Below are positions 52,761-61,162 of a DNA stretch of 64,000 nt, in pieces. Position numbers and translations under genes: made by a program. The stretch comes from Amylibacter sp. Lineage in GTDB: Bacteria; Pseudomonadota; Alphaproteobacteria; Rhodobacterales; Rhodobacteraceae. The notes beneath the pieces were generated by a model. It worked only from the letters and a program-made list of their open reading frames with translations. It was not told the origin of the DNA and searched no databases. Location: positions 47,165 to 111,164 of the forward strand of contig JAJFHZ010000035.1 of NCBI GenBank assembly GCA_021775355.1. The letters are read 5' to 3'. Numbering within the stretch: the stretch's first letter is position 1; each line of letters opens with the position of its first letter.

Positions 52761-52901
52761 GGTTGGTAATTGTTATATTTGTAATTTTATATAGGTATTT
52801 AAGACACTTGGGGCAGTTCCTTTAAATCCCCTGTTTGGGGTGGAGAGAATTTCCAGAACAATGAATAGTGTGATATTTACATGATCTTTCCCGTGTTTGG
52901 A

Positions 52902-52919
52902 GCGGCACTAAAGTGCCGC
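52902..52919. terminator. Palindromic hairpin between convergent genes
   Basis: GCGGCACT (52902-52909) and AGTGCCGC (52912-52919) form a perfect 8-bp stem with a 2-base spacer in the 198-base gap between the phosphatase and the P-type ATPase stop codons. No T-run on either side, so a weak bidirectional terminator at best. I see no gene in this gap. Confidence 0.4.
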
Positions 52920-52958
52920 AGGTCCGTGGGTGTTCAATTTAAATGTCTTTACTTTCCA

Positions 52959-55640
52959 TCACCAAGTTAGCCAGCGCAGAACGAACGGGTTCTTGCGCCT
53001 GACTAAAACCCTTCGCAGTTCGTCGCCCAAAAAGATAGCAAGGGCGAATGGCATTGACAAAGCTAGATGCCAAAACTGGAGTGGTGCCGTTCCGAAGAAT
53101 GCATTGAAGGCTGGTATATATGAAATTCCCGCCAACAAGAGTAGTTCCGCCGCAATGCCAAAGAGAACAAGTGGGTTACTCAGAAAGCCCACAGTAAACA
53201 GGCTTTGTGTGCGCGTCCGGCAGATGATCACGTCCGCGACTTGGCATATGATGATCGAGGCGAAAAAACCGGTGATGGCAGTACGATAGAGCGGATCGGA
53301 ATTGGCAAGATCCTGCCCCCATTCCCACCCCCCGGAATACAAGATCGTAAAATAGGTAAAGAACCCCGCTGCCGCTTGGATCATTCCAATGACGCCATAG
53401 CTCATGAAAAGCAGGTTCCGGCTGAGTAACCGCTCGGATCGCGGCCTTGGTTTGCGTTTCATTACGTCGGTTTCCGGTTTTTCGGCCCCAAGCCCCAAAG
53501 CAGGCAGAATGTCGGTGCCGAGATCGATCGCAAGGATCAAGATAACCGTCAGTGGAAGCGGGATGTCGAGCAAGACAAATCCGATGAAAGGTAAGATTTC
53601 CGGAACATTCGATGTCAGGATATAGGCGATGAACTTCTTGATGTTGTCAAAAATTGTTCGCCCTTCTTCAACCGCGACGACAATTGTAGCAAAATTATCG
53701 TCCATGAGAACCATATTCGACGCTTCCTTTGCCACCTCGGTACCACCAATACCCATAGCAACACCCATATCGGCATTCTTCAGCGCAGGGGCGTCGTTTA
53801 CGCCATCACCAGTCACAGTCACGATATGGTCAAGCGTCTGCAGTGATTGCACGACCTGAAGCTTTTGGGCCGGCGCGATCCTGGCAAACACGATTTCGGG
53901 TTCGTCGCGCAGTACCTGTCGCAGATCATCATCCGTCATCTTCAGAAGCTCGTCACCTTGAACGACTCTGCCAGTTGACGAGATCATTCCGATCTGTTCG
54001 GCAATGCTTTTGGCTGTCAGGCCAAAATCACCAGTCAACATGATAACCCGAATTCCGGCAGACCGGCAGCGTGCGAGTGCCTCTGGCACTTCAGGTCTAG
54101 GCGGATCTATCATGCCTGTCAGGCCGAGAAAGATATAGCCTGTTTCGGGGATCGGTCCACGTTCTGCCGGTCGTGCTGCAAATCCAAGACCACGTTCTCC
54201 GCTTGCGGCAAATTTGCGATACGCGCTGATCACATCCGCCCGACGTTCGGCGGATAGCGCGACAATGTCCCCGTTCAGCGATATCCTGTCGCACATGTCG
54301 AGTACGACTTCGGGCGCACCCTTTAAATACGCCTGCGGGCCTTCGCCTGCATCGGTCAATGTTATCATCCGCTTGGAGACAGAATTAAATGGCTGCTCTG
54401 CAATGCTCTCGACCTGTCGCAACGCCGCGACATCAGCGAATTTGTTTGCAAAAAGCAACAACGCCCCTTCGGTAGCGTCGCCGGAAAATCCGCCATCAGT
54501 CAGGTAGGCATTGTTGCAAACACACATAACCTTCAGCAAGTCATCGAATGCGGGAGCGCCCTGCACGAGCTTGTCCGAAGCGGAATAGACATTCGGTCCT
54601 ATGGCAACGGTTGTCACAGTGATTTTATTCTGGGTCAGCGTTCCGGTTTTATCGGTGCAAATTACAGTGGTCGACCCAAGGGTTTCGACGCTTTCAAGAT
54701 TCTTGATCAGGGCATTCTTCTGCGCCATGCGTCGGCTTGCCATAGTCAGGCTCAGTGTCACCGTGGGAAGCAACCCTTCGGGGACGTTGGCCACGATAAT
54801 TCCAATAGCGAAAATCAGACTCCCGATGACAGGGTTGCCGATCAGTACCGATATGGCAAAGAAGGACACGCCAAGGGTGATAGCAATAAGGCTGATCACC
54901 TTGATGAAGTATTTCAGCTCTTTGTGAATTGGGGTTTCCGTCTCGTCGGTTGATTTTGTCAGTTCCACGATCGAGCCGATTTGGGTTTGCATGCCAGTAG
55001 CACAGACAACAACAAGGCCCTCGCCGTTTTGCACAAGGCTGCCGGAGAACACCATGTTCGGGCTTTCAAGGACGTTCTCGTTGGACTTGCTTGCGTTCAG
55101 AAGTTGCGGCTCGCTCTCACCTGTCAGACTGGAGTTGTCTACGCGTAGCTCTTTTGCCTCGATTAGTCGTCCGTCTGCTGGAACACGGTCCCCTTCGTTC
55201 AGAATAATAATGTCACCGGGGACAAGGTATTCGGCCGCAACTTCGCGTGGTTTGCCGTCCCGAACAGCCGTTATCATCGAGGGCATCATCTTCTTGAAGC
55301 TCTCCATAATTTTTTCACTCTGGTTTTGCTGTAAATATGTGAAGGCCGCATTCAGAAAAACAACGGCCAGCAACGCGATTGCGATGTAGGAATTGCCCTG
55401 TCCAGGATCGAGACGTTCAGCGGTGAGTGCCAACATCCCACCGACGATAAGCAGAAGGGCAAAGAAGTTTTTGAACTGCATCAAGAATTTCAATAGCTCG
55501 GGAGTATCCTTGGCTACCTTCAGTTCATTTTTTCCAAGGATTTCCAACCTTGAGCGCACTTCGGAGTCTGTCAGCCCGTCTTGCGTCGCTTTCAGCGCGC
55601 TGAGCGTACGTTTAAGTGGTCCGGTATGATAATCTGTCAT
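52959..55640 (-). CDS. P-type (P2) cation-transporting ATPase
   Basis: 893 residues, ten membrane helices. Motifs: DNSSLTGESEPQ (actuator), TM4 VANVPEGLLPTVTLSL, phosphorylation site ICTDKTGTLTQNKITV, KGAPE, and the hinge TGDGVNDAPALKNADM. The VPEGLLPTVT stretch and KNLESVETLGSTTVICTDKT resemble Na,K-ATPase (P2C) more than bacterial Ca or Mg pumps, but the ion cannot be read directly. An ATG at 55673 is an alternative. No other ion-transport gene is nearby. Confidence 0.92.
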   Translation of the reverse strand: MTDYHTGPLKRTLSALKATQDGLTDSEVRSRLEILGKNELKVAKDTPELLKFLMQFKNFFALLLIVGGMLALTAERLDPGQGNSYIAIALLAVVFLNAAFTYLQQNQSEKIMESFKKMMPSMITAVRDGKPREVAAEYLVPGDIIILNEGDRVPADGRLIEAKELRVDNSSLTGESEPQLLNASKSNENVLESPNMVFSGSLVQNGEGLVVVCATGMQTQIGSIVELTKSTDETETPIHKELKYFIKVISLIAITLGVSFFAISVLIGNPVIGSLIFAIGIIVANVPEGLLPTVTLSLTMASRRMAQKNALIKNLESVETLGSTTVICTDKTGTLTQNKITVTTVAIGPNVYSASDKLVQGAPAFDDLLKVMCVCNNAYLTDGGFSGDATEGALLLFANKFADVAALRQVESIAEQPFNSVSKRMITLTDAGEGPQAYLKGAPEVVLDMCDRISLNGDIVALSAERRADVISAYRKFAASGERGLGFAARPAERGPIPETGYIFLGLTGMIDPPRPEVPEALARCRSAGIRVIMLTGDFGLTAKSIAEQIGMISSTGRVVQGDELLKMTDDDLRQVLRDEPEIVFARIAPAQKLQVVQSLQTLDHIVTVTGDGVNDAPALKNADMGVAMGIGGTEVAKEASNMVLMDDNFATIVVAVEEGRTIFDNIKKFIAYILTSNVPEILPFIGFVLLDIPLPLTVILILAIDLGTDILPALGLGAEKPETDVMKRKPRPRSERLLSRNLLFMSYGVIGMIQAAAGFFTYFTILYSGGWEWGQDLANSDPLYRTAITGFFASIIICQVADVIICRTRTQSLFTVGFLSNPLVLFGIAAELLLLAGISYIPAFNAFFGTAPLQFWHLALSMPFALAIFLGDELRRVLVRRKNPFVLRWLTW

Positions 55641-55694
55641 TCCAATTATTCTCTGCTTGTTAGCAATACACATTCCTAACAGTACGAAAAGCTT

Positions 55695-55995
55695 TTAAAA
55701 ATGACTATTTTCGAAGACCCGATACTCAGTGACACAGACCGCTGGGATTGTTCCAGCGGCGATGGATGTTCTCCTGACCTCCACGAAGCCTGTCTTGTTC
55801 ATTAGCGTTTCTATTTTTTCGCCGTGCGCTTTACACTATCTGGCCGATCATTGTCCAGCGGGGGCTGTTAGGTGGTGAAAACCTGTCCATCGGGTGCCAG
55901 ACATCCGTAGACGGCCTTGAGAAAATCAGGCTTGTCCGGGATGAACTGAATGACGTTCAGGGAATACAGCCGGTCGAAACGTCCCTCCCAGTGTC
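55695..55995 (-). pseudogene. SAM methyltransferase, 3' fragment with a stop and a frameshift
   Basis: On the minus strand HWEGRFDRLYSLNVIQFIPD and KPDFLKAVYGCLAPDGQVFTT resemble the second half of a class I methyltransferase, then a TAA stands where a Tyr codon is expected. The same frame goes on (QPPLDNDRPDSVKRTAKK) and after an A-run another frame continues (GEKIETLMNKTGFVEVRR ... PAVCV) to a stop at 55695. So one nonsense change and one frameshift in the A-run. The 5' part is missing; a desaturase fragment takes its place. Confidence 0.7.
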
Positions 55996-56123
55996 GCCCC
56001 GTAAACGCTGTCCGTTTCCTTGTAATAGGACCAATGGTGTACTCTGTGCATATCTGGGGTGACAATCAGAAGACGAAGCACACGGTCCAGCTCACTTTGT
56101 CCGCATAACTTGCATTCACACAA
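55996..56123 (-). pseudogene. Sterol desaturase/fatty acid hydroxylase fragment
   Basis: LDRVLRLLIVTPDMHRVHH and YYKETDSVYG match the C-terminal histidine-box part of the family (usual text: PDMHRVHHS...ETDSNYG). It stops matching at about 55998, where the methyltransferase fragment begins in another frame. Upstream residues in a second frame (about 56100-56150) may be more of the same gene. Fragment only. Confidence 0.65.
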
Positions 56124-56282
56124 AACTTGATGCTCTTGTGGAGACTAATGGCTGCTTGGAGCCAATTTAAGACATTCGCAATCATATCCCAATTACCGTT
56201 GTCGGCATAGCTGCCGTTCATTGGCCTTTGTTATGCCGCCGCTGTCCGTCGTCAAGATAATATGGACTCATGAGTGCTTGAT

Positions 56283-56501
56283 TTAATGGAGGCTCTGGTT
56301 CGTTTGTCTTTTGATTGCAAACACTTTCCTGAAGTGTTGCAAACAGCGGTGATTAATGGTGTTTCGTTTGATCTTTTTCCTTTCACTGATGTCCGATTTA
56401 TCACGCCCAAAATAGACATCTGAAGGCGTTGCGTTGTTGAGGTTCTCTTGAAATCGTTTGCGAATCAAAGGAAATAGATTAAGCGGACGGATATAAGGCA
56501 T
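56283..56501 (-). pseudogene. IS3-type transposase OrfB, C-terminal remnant
   Basis: The residues NLNNATPSDVYFGRDKSD and ERKKIKRNTINHRCLQHFRK match the very end of an IS3-family integrase core (usual text ESLNNLTPADVYFGR...LQHR). The upstream part is lost. It reads in the opposite direction to the OrfA piece at 57310, so they are not one intact element. Confidence 0.7.
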
Positions 56502-56538
56502 TTCGGCCTCTAAAAATTTACTAAATTGGGATCCAAAA

Positions 56539-57050
56539 ATGAAAAAATACCTAACCGTGCTTAGCAGCGCAGCCGTAAGTGCGTGTTCAACAGGCGCAGA
56601 AATAACTCAGGCACTATTGAATATGTAAAGACCGGATCATTCAATTCAAAGGCATACGCAAGCGACACGTCATTTGAAATAAGAACTTTCACGAAATCAT
56701 CTGGGTCGAATAAAGAGCTAACCGGCGTACCCTGCAAGTTTTCCGGTAAAGGCTTTCAATCTCATTTTAGCAGCCCCGCTTACGTCATGGCACCAGACTT
56801 TGGCACCCAAACTCCAATTGCTTTACTTAAATGTAAATACAACGCAGAAGAACAAGCTTTCACGCAAGAACCCTACAATCAGACGATAGCTTCCATCAAA
56901 CAAAGAAACCAACAGGCTACCGCGAACCAAGGCCTGATTGGTGCCTTGATTGGAGGTATCGCAACAGGCATACAAACTTCTCGACGTGATCCCACCAAAG
57001 ACGTTTACGCCTACAGGTCAAAAAGAATCACTTTCGAGGCAAAAAAATAG
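56539..57050 (+). pseudogene. Lipoprotein gene with a frameshift after the signal peptide
   Basis: From ATG 56539 a lipoprotein signal is read (MKKYLTVLSSAAVSACSTGAE) and then a stop at 56626. The long downstream frame (SGTIEYVKTGSFNSKAYAS to the stop at 57050, with GLIGALIGGIATGI) is one frame off. Joining the two by a single base change at about 56600 gives a 170-residue lipoprotein. A GTG at 56583 could start the second frame alone, but would lack a signal. Either a true frameshift or a sequence error. Function unknown. Confidence 0.6.
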
Positions 57051-57063
57051 GCCACAATGAACC

Positions 57064-57117
57064 ATGTTAGCCTTCGATCATATTGCGTTTGCAGCAAATA
57101 CCTTGATCGAGGGCTGA
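57064..57117 (+). pseudogene. Glyoxalase-like (VOC) protein, 5' stump
   Basis: MLAFDHIAFAANTLIEG then a stop. This matches the first 17 residues of the glyoxalase-like family (usual text MLTFDHIAVAA.TL.EG). The rest of the gene is missing. Low weight alone, but it lies in a run of gene fragments. Confidence 0.5.
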
Positions 57118-57223
57118 AAAGTGTTTTTAGCAAACCTGAAAGGACTGGCTAAGGTACCAGACGAACGTCAGCTTTGTCCTGCATAACAGACGTTCAATGC
57201 TGAAAGTGCTGCGTCTTTAAGGA

Positions 57224-57495
57224 AAGTCTAACGTCAGCACTTGTGGGACAAAATTGAGTGTTTGAGTAACGGAGGGTTTCTGGTTCATCTTAACCGTAAG
57301 GAGTTAAAGATGAATAAGAAGTCCGGAAGCAGCAAGCTTGCTGCAGATAAATTAGTTAAGAACATTCGTCGTAAAACAAGACAAAGCTATTCTGCCGAAG
57401 AGAAGATCCGCATTGTTTTGGCGGGTCTGCGTGGCGAGGAAAGTATTTCCGCTTTGTGCCGCCGTGAGGGCATTGCAGAAAGCTACTTAAAGCTC
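57224..57495 (+). mobile_element. IS3-family remnant B (left end plus OrfA)
   Basis: The left end GTCTAACGTCAGCAC (57226-57240) is related to that at 45926. OrfA starts at ATG 57310, read MNKKSGSSKLAADKLVKNIR, then YSAEEKIRIVLAGLRGEESI and SALCRREGIAES, typical of IS3 OrfA, and breaks off at about 57490; the reading frame then runs on into unrelated sequence to 57594. OrfB and the right end are not found here. Confidence 0.75.
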
Positions 57496-57598
57496 CCCCA
57501 ACGCCCTGATCTGCGCCATGCCACGTGTAACTGGGCATCGGTTAGTCCACGCAACATCGATGCGGCTTCGGTTTTCAACTTCAATCGGTTCTGACTAA

Positions 57599-57724
57599 TA
57601 TTTTCGCCCACAGCCCCTGTCGGGAAGAAATCCCGCACTGGATGTCAAGGACATGGGGCGGATTGAAGGGGGGAGTTTGGTGGCAACGGAACGGTTTTTG
57701 GAGACGCTTGGGAAACTGGGCTAA
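57599..57724 (+). pseudogene. 3' fragment of an unidentified gene
   Basis: The frame from 57599 gives PLSGRNPALDVKDMGRIEGG and SLVATERFLETLGKLG then a stop at 57724. The codon use and even composition look like real coding sequence, but there is no start codon, and I do not recognise the protein. It lies between IS remnant B and mcl. Confidence 0.4.
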
Positions 57725-57869
57725 ACTTCCGCTGCCGTCCCCAAGTCAACGAACACTACCGTGACGAATGCTGCACTGTAGCACCGCGAAGCGGACAAAG
57801 GTATTACCATTGGTTTCAGGGTGTCTAGGTGGATACGGGTGGCGGGTTGAAGCGGTGGGTACGCTAATT

Positions 57870-57890
57870 AAAAAGGTTTTTTACCTTTAT
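57870..57890 (-). terminator. Weak terminator of mcl
   Basis: On the minus strand AAAGGT pairs with ACCTTT around a 5-base loop of A and is followed by TTT. It starts 42 bases after the mcl stop. The stem is AT-rich, so weak. Confidence 0.4.
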
Positions 57891-57931
57891 TATATGGCCA
57901 TATATATCCACCTGCCGCCGCCCAATCTTAT

Positions 57932-58909
57932 CTAGTTATTCGCAATTTGCTTGGCCTTTTCTACCAAAACCTCGGCCTGTCTGATTGAGGCATAATCGAT
58001 CAATCGGCCATCCAAAGAAACTGCCCCTTTGCCTTCTGCTGCGGCTTGTTCCATCGCTTTCAGAATGCGGTTGGCTTTGTCTACTTCCGCGTCTGACGGG
58101 CTCATCACCTGATTTGCCAATGCGATTTGGCTTGGGTGAATGGCCCATTTGCCTTCGCAACCCAACACGGCTGCCCGTTTTGCCGCCGCTATATAACCAT
58201 CTGCATCGTTGAAATCACCAAATGGGCCATCGACCGGGCGCAGGCCATTTGCCCGTGCCGCAACCACCATTCTGGCCAATGCATAATGCCACATATCACC
58301 CCAATGAGTATCACGTGAACCATCTGTCGCAGCATCAGTCAAAACCGCATAATCCGGGTTTACGCCGCCGATCACGGTAGTGCGCGCACGGGTGCTGGCA
58401 GCATAGTCGGCAACACCGAAATGCAGGCTTTCATTTCGCTTCGATGCAGCGGCAATTTCATGCACGTTTTGCATCCCCAAAGCGGTCTCAATAATGTGCT
58501 CGAAACCGATGCGTTTTTTCAACCCTTTTGCATCCTCGATTTGGGTCACCAGCATGTCGATTGCATAGACGTCTGCAGCGGTGCCAACTTTGGGGATCAT
58601 GATCAAATCAAGGCGGCTACCTGCCTGCTCAACCACATCCACAACATCGCGGTACATGTAGTGTGTATCCAATCCGTTGATCCGGATCGACATGGTTTTG
58701 GTTCCCCAGTCGATATCATTCAGGGCCTCAATTATGTTTTTGCGGGCCTGTTCTTTATCGTCAGGTGCGACAGCATCTTCCATATCCAGAAAGATGACAT
58801 CTACGTCTGATTTTGCAGCCTTTTCAAACAGTTGTGGTTGGCTGCCAGGTACAGCCAATTCGCTTCTGTTCAAGCGTGCCTGGGCTGGTTCGATGGTGTA
58901 AAAGCTCAT
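57932..58909 (-). CDS. mcl1: L-malyl-CoA/beta-methylmalyl-CoA lyase
   Basis: 325 residues, CitE-type TIM barrel. The enzyme cleaves malyl-CoA to acetyl-CoA and glyoxylate (and methylmalyl-CoA to propionyl-CoA and glyoxylate). Visible: RSELAVPGSQPQLFEKAAKS, VIFLDMEDAVAPDDKEQAR (Asp/Glu), IRINGLDTHYMYRDVVD, MIPKVGTAADV, LHFGVADYAASTRART and CEGKWAIHPSQI. These match Rhodobacter Mcl1. With mtkAB (61.1 kb) and the aminotransferase it would convert malate into acetyl-CoA and glyoxylate as in the serine cycle. Confidence 0.93.
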   Translation of the reverse strand: MSFYTIEPAQARLNRSELAVPGSQPQLFEKAAKSDVDVIFLDMEDAVAPDDKEQARKNIIEALNDIDWGTKTMSIRINGLDTHYMYRDVVDVVEQAGSRLDLIMIPKVGTAADVYAIDMLVTQIEDAKGLKKRIGFEHIIETALGMQNVHEIAAASKRNESLHFGVADYAASTRARTTVIGGVNPDYAVLTDAATDGSRDTHWGDMWHYALARMVVAARANGLRPVDGPFGDFNDADGYIAAAKRAAVLGCEGKWAIHPSQIALANQVMSPSDAEVDKANRILKAMEQAAAEGKGAVSLDGRLIDYASIRQAEVLVEKAKQIANN

Positions 58910-59010
58910 GTTTTTGATCCCTATGATAATCAGCTCTTCTTAGGGGGCGTATTGAAATGGGCGTTTTGGGGATTCTGTCAATGAGGCTTATCTGCGGCGT
59001 TTACGCACAG

Positions 59011-59679
59011 TCATTGTCTTCGCAGCGTACTGCCGCCCTCGGGTTCTTCTACCTGATCAAGTCGTCTTGAATAGTAAAATGCGATGGCTTGGGCGCGGTT
59101 ACGCACTTCCAGTTTCTCGTACAAATTAGACAGATGAAATTTGACCGTATTGACTGATATTTTGAAGTGTTCGGCCAACTCTTTATTCGTCATGCCATTT
59201 GCTAATGATTGCAGCATGATTTTTTCGCGTTTTGTCAGCAGGAATAATGGGTCTGCCTGCAAATCACGGACGTCCATAAACGGGAAAACCATTTTACCCT
59301 GCGCCACGGATACAGATGTGGTCATCAACTCTTCTACGGTTTGGTCTTTAGCGCAATAACCAGCCGCCCCCGCCATCATAGCGCGTCGTGGAACATCGTT
59401 GGAAATGTTTTGCGAATAGATCAGAATTTTCGGGGCTGTCGGATGATCGCGTAAAACTTCGATCACTTTTTCACCACCCAGTTGCGGCAGGTTCCAGCAA
59501 ACAATACCCAAATCAACCGGCAGACGCATCACGGTTGATATGAAGCTTTCCGCGTTCACAACTGTCGATACCAACGAGAATCGCGGATCGACAGAGAATT
59601 TTTCCGACATTGCCGACAGGATCAATGGATTCGGATCCGCCAAAACTACCTCAATGGGTTTGCGTAATTTTTCAGCCAT
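59011..59679 (-). CDS. LuxR/FixJ-type regulator with degenerate receiver
   Basis: 222 residues: receiver-like domain (1-125) and GerE HTH (about 150-210, LTKREKIMLQSLANGMTNKE then HFKISVNTVKFHLSNLYEKL). The receiver lacks the phosphorylation site: where Asp is expected after VDLGIV there is Cys61 (CWNLPQLGGE), and the acid pair is reduced to one Asp (LADPNP). So it probably does not respond by phosphorylation. It is divergent from the aminotransferase-mtkAB operon with a 32-bp dyad between, and so may control it. Confidence 0.85.
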   Translation of the reverse strand: MAEKLRKPIEVVLADPNPLILSAMSEKFSVDPRFSLVSTVVNAESFISTVMRLPVDLGIVCWNLPQLGGEKVIEVLRDHPTAPKILIYSQNISNDVPRRAMMAGAAGYCAKDQTVEELMTTSVSVAQGKMVFPFMDVRDLQADPLFLLTKREKIMLQSLANGMTNKELAEHFKISVNTVKFHLSNLYEKLEVRNRAQAIAFYYSRRLDQVEEPEGGSTLRRQ

Positions 59680-59713
59680 TCAAATCAGACTCTTCAGTTG
59701 TGGATAGCGACAT

Positions 59714-59813
59714 TACCTACCCATTTTTACGGTATATTATTGCATACTAACCAAAATCAACCCAAAAGTATAGTATTTTTACTATCCTTTTGGACATCCA
59801 AATACGGTAGGTA
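59714..59813. promoter_or_regulatory. Nested inverted repeats in the divergent control region
   Basis: A 32-bp dyad (59762-59793) has arms CCAAAAG and ATAGTA with one mismatched base between, then a TTTT centre, then TACTAT and CTTTTGG. Outside it a second pair, TACCTACC (59714-59721) and GGTAGGTA (59806-59813), encloses the region. The pair is between the regulator (start 59679) and the aminotransferase (start 59903). Likely operators; protein unknown. Confidence 0.6.
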
Positions 59814-59902
59814 TGCATGTTGTGAAAAACTGGCAACTTTGCTTTTCTTGCCTAAGAGTGGTGCCCCGAACCTATTCAACCAACATAACGAGACCACGAC
59901 AA

Positions 59903-61150
59903 ATGAGTGCAAATACCATCTTTCCCAAGCTTGAAATCCCTGACACGCTTGCAGCGGGCCCAGGCCCGGGTAACACAGACCAACGCGTTCTGGACAGTTT
60001 TATAAACGCCGGTATGGCCGATCACATGCAGGGCGATGTGCTGCGCGGTATGATTGAAAGCAAATTTATGCTGCGCACGCTATTTGGCACCCAAAATACA
60101 CACACATTCGGTGTCGGTGGTTCCGGTTTCAGTGGCCTTGACTGCATGTTTAGTGCAGTCATGCCCGGCGACACGGTTGTTGCATTTACCAACGGTACAT
60201 TTTCAGGCATCGACGTGATGACCTTGCAAATGAAAGCATCCACGACAACAGAACTAGCAACTAACGCGGCCAGCCCTAAAGCCGCCAGTGTGACCGTGAT
60301 CACTATACCCCACGGCCAGTCCGTTACCGGTGAAATGGTTGACGCCGCTTTGGCCGAACACAAACCGAAATGGGCCTTCATGGCACATTGGGAAACCGGT
60401 TCAGGCCGGATCAATGACATTCGCGGATTTTCCGACGCTTGTCTGGAACATGGCGCAATGGGTCTGGTTGATGCAGTTTCATCGCTGGGTGTCGCGAATT
60501 TTTCAATCGACGATTACGCGGGTGTCGACGGTTGGGCATCCTGCCCGCAAAAAGGTGTTTTATGCCTGCCGATGACCTATGCGCCAGTCAGTTTCAGTGA
60601 CCGTTACATTGCGTCGCTGAAGGAAACCGGCTGTTACACATATGTTCACCACCCGATCCTAGAGGCGCGTCATTGGGGCATCATTGACGGCAAGGATGTG
60701 GATAAAGGCACGTATCACCGCACCCATTCGGGCTATGCAATCGCCGCATTCCACGAAGCCCTGCGCATCACCTTGCAAGAGGGCTTGGCACAACGCGCCA
60801 AGAATTATGCGTTCCACGAACACGCCTTAAGTGCCGCCGTGACCGCAATGGGCTGTGAAGTGACATCGAATATGACCAGCCTTGTCGTTCTAAACCTGCC
60901 TGCAAACCTTGCGGGTCGGGAAATGGAACTTGTTCAGGCGTGTCGCGCCAAGGGGTTTGGCATCTGGCCAACACTATCATCGCCTGTACAGGTGCGTATC
61001 GGCATCCTGAACCAACTATCACGCGCAGCGATTACCGAGATTATCACACGCTACGCAGAAGCCATGAATGACATGGGGGCAGGTCTGGATATGGCTACGG
61101 TCACTACACAGCTGGACGCATATTATTCACAACAAATAGCAGCAGAATAG
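59903..61150 (+). CDS. Class-V aminotransferase, serine/alanine-glyoxylate type
   Basis: 415 residues. PLP enzyme of the alanine/serine-glyoxylate aminotransferase group: AAGPGPGNTDQRVL (start), GVGGSGFSGLDCM, LVDAVSSLG (Asp190) and SCPQKGVLCL (PLP Lys217). In the serine cycle such an enzyme makes hydroxypyruvate and glycine from serine and glyoxylate. The location before mtkAB suggests this role, but the sequence is not the classic SgaA and the donor amino acid is inferred. ATG 59903 fits the family; an in-frame ATG at 59813 lies near the operator. Confidence 0.82.
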   Translation: MSANTIFPKLEIPDTLAAGPGPGNTDQRVLDSFINAGMADHMQGDVLRGMIESKFMLRTLFGTQNTHTFGVGGSGFSGLDCMFSAVMPGDTVVAFTNGTFSGIDVMTLQMKASTTTELATNAASPKAASVTVITIPHGQSVTGEMVDAALAEHKPKWAFMAHWETGSGRINDIRGFSDACLEHGAMGLVDAVSSLGVANFSIDDYAGVDGWASCPQKGVLCLPMTYAPVSFSDRYIASLKETGCYTYVHHPILEARHWGIIDGKDVDKGTYHRTHSGYAIAAFHEALRITLQEGLAQRAKNYAFHEHALSAAVTAMGCEVTSNMTSLVVLNLPANLAGREMELVQACRAKGFGIWPTLSSPVQVRIGILNQLSRAAITEIITRYAEAMNDMGAGLDMATVTTQLDAYYSQQIAAE

Positions 61151-61162
61151 AAAGATAACACA

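Noticed and set aside
56250..56285. Right end of an IS after the OrfB remnant (GGACTCATGAGTGCT)
   Set aside because: It resembles the left end but in the wrong orientation for a right end, and ACTCATGAGT is itself a palindrome, so the likeness may be chance.
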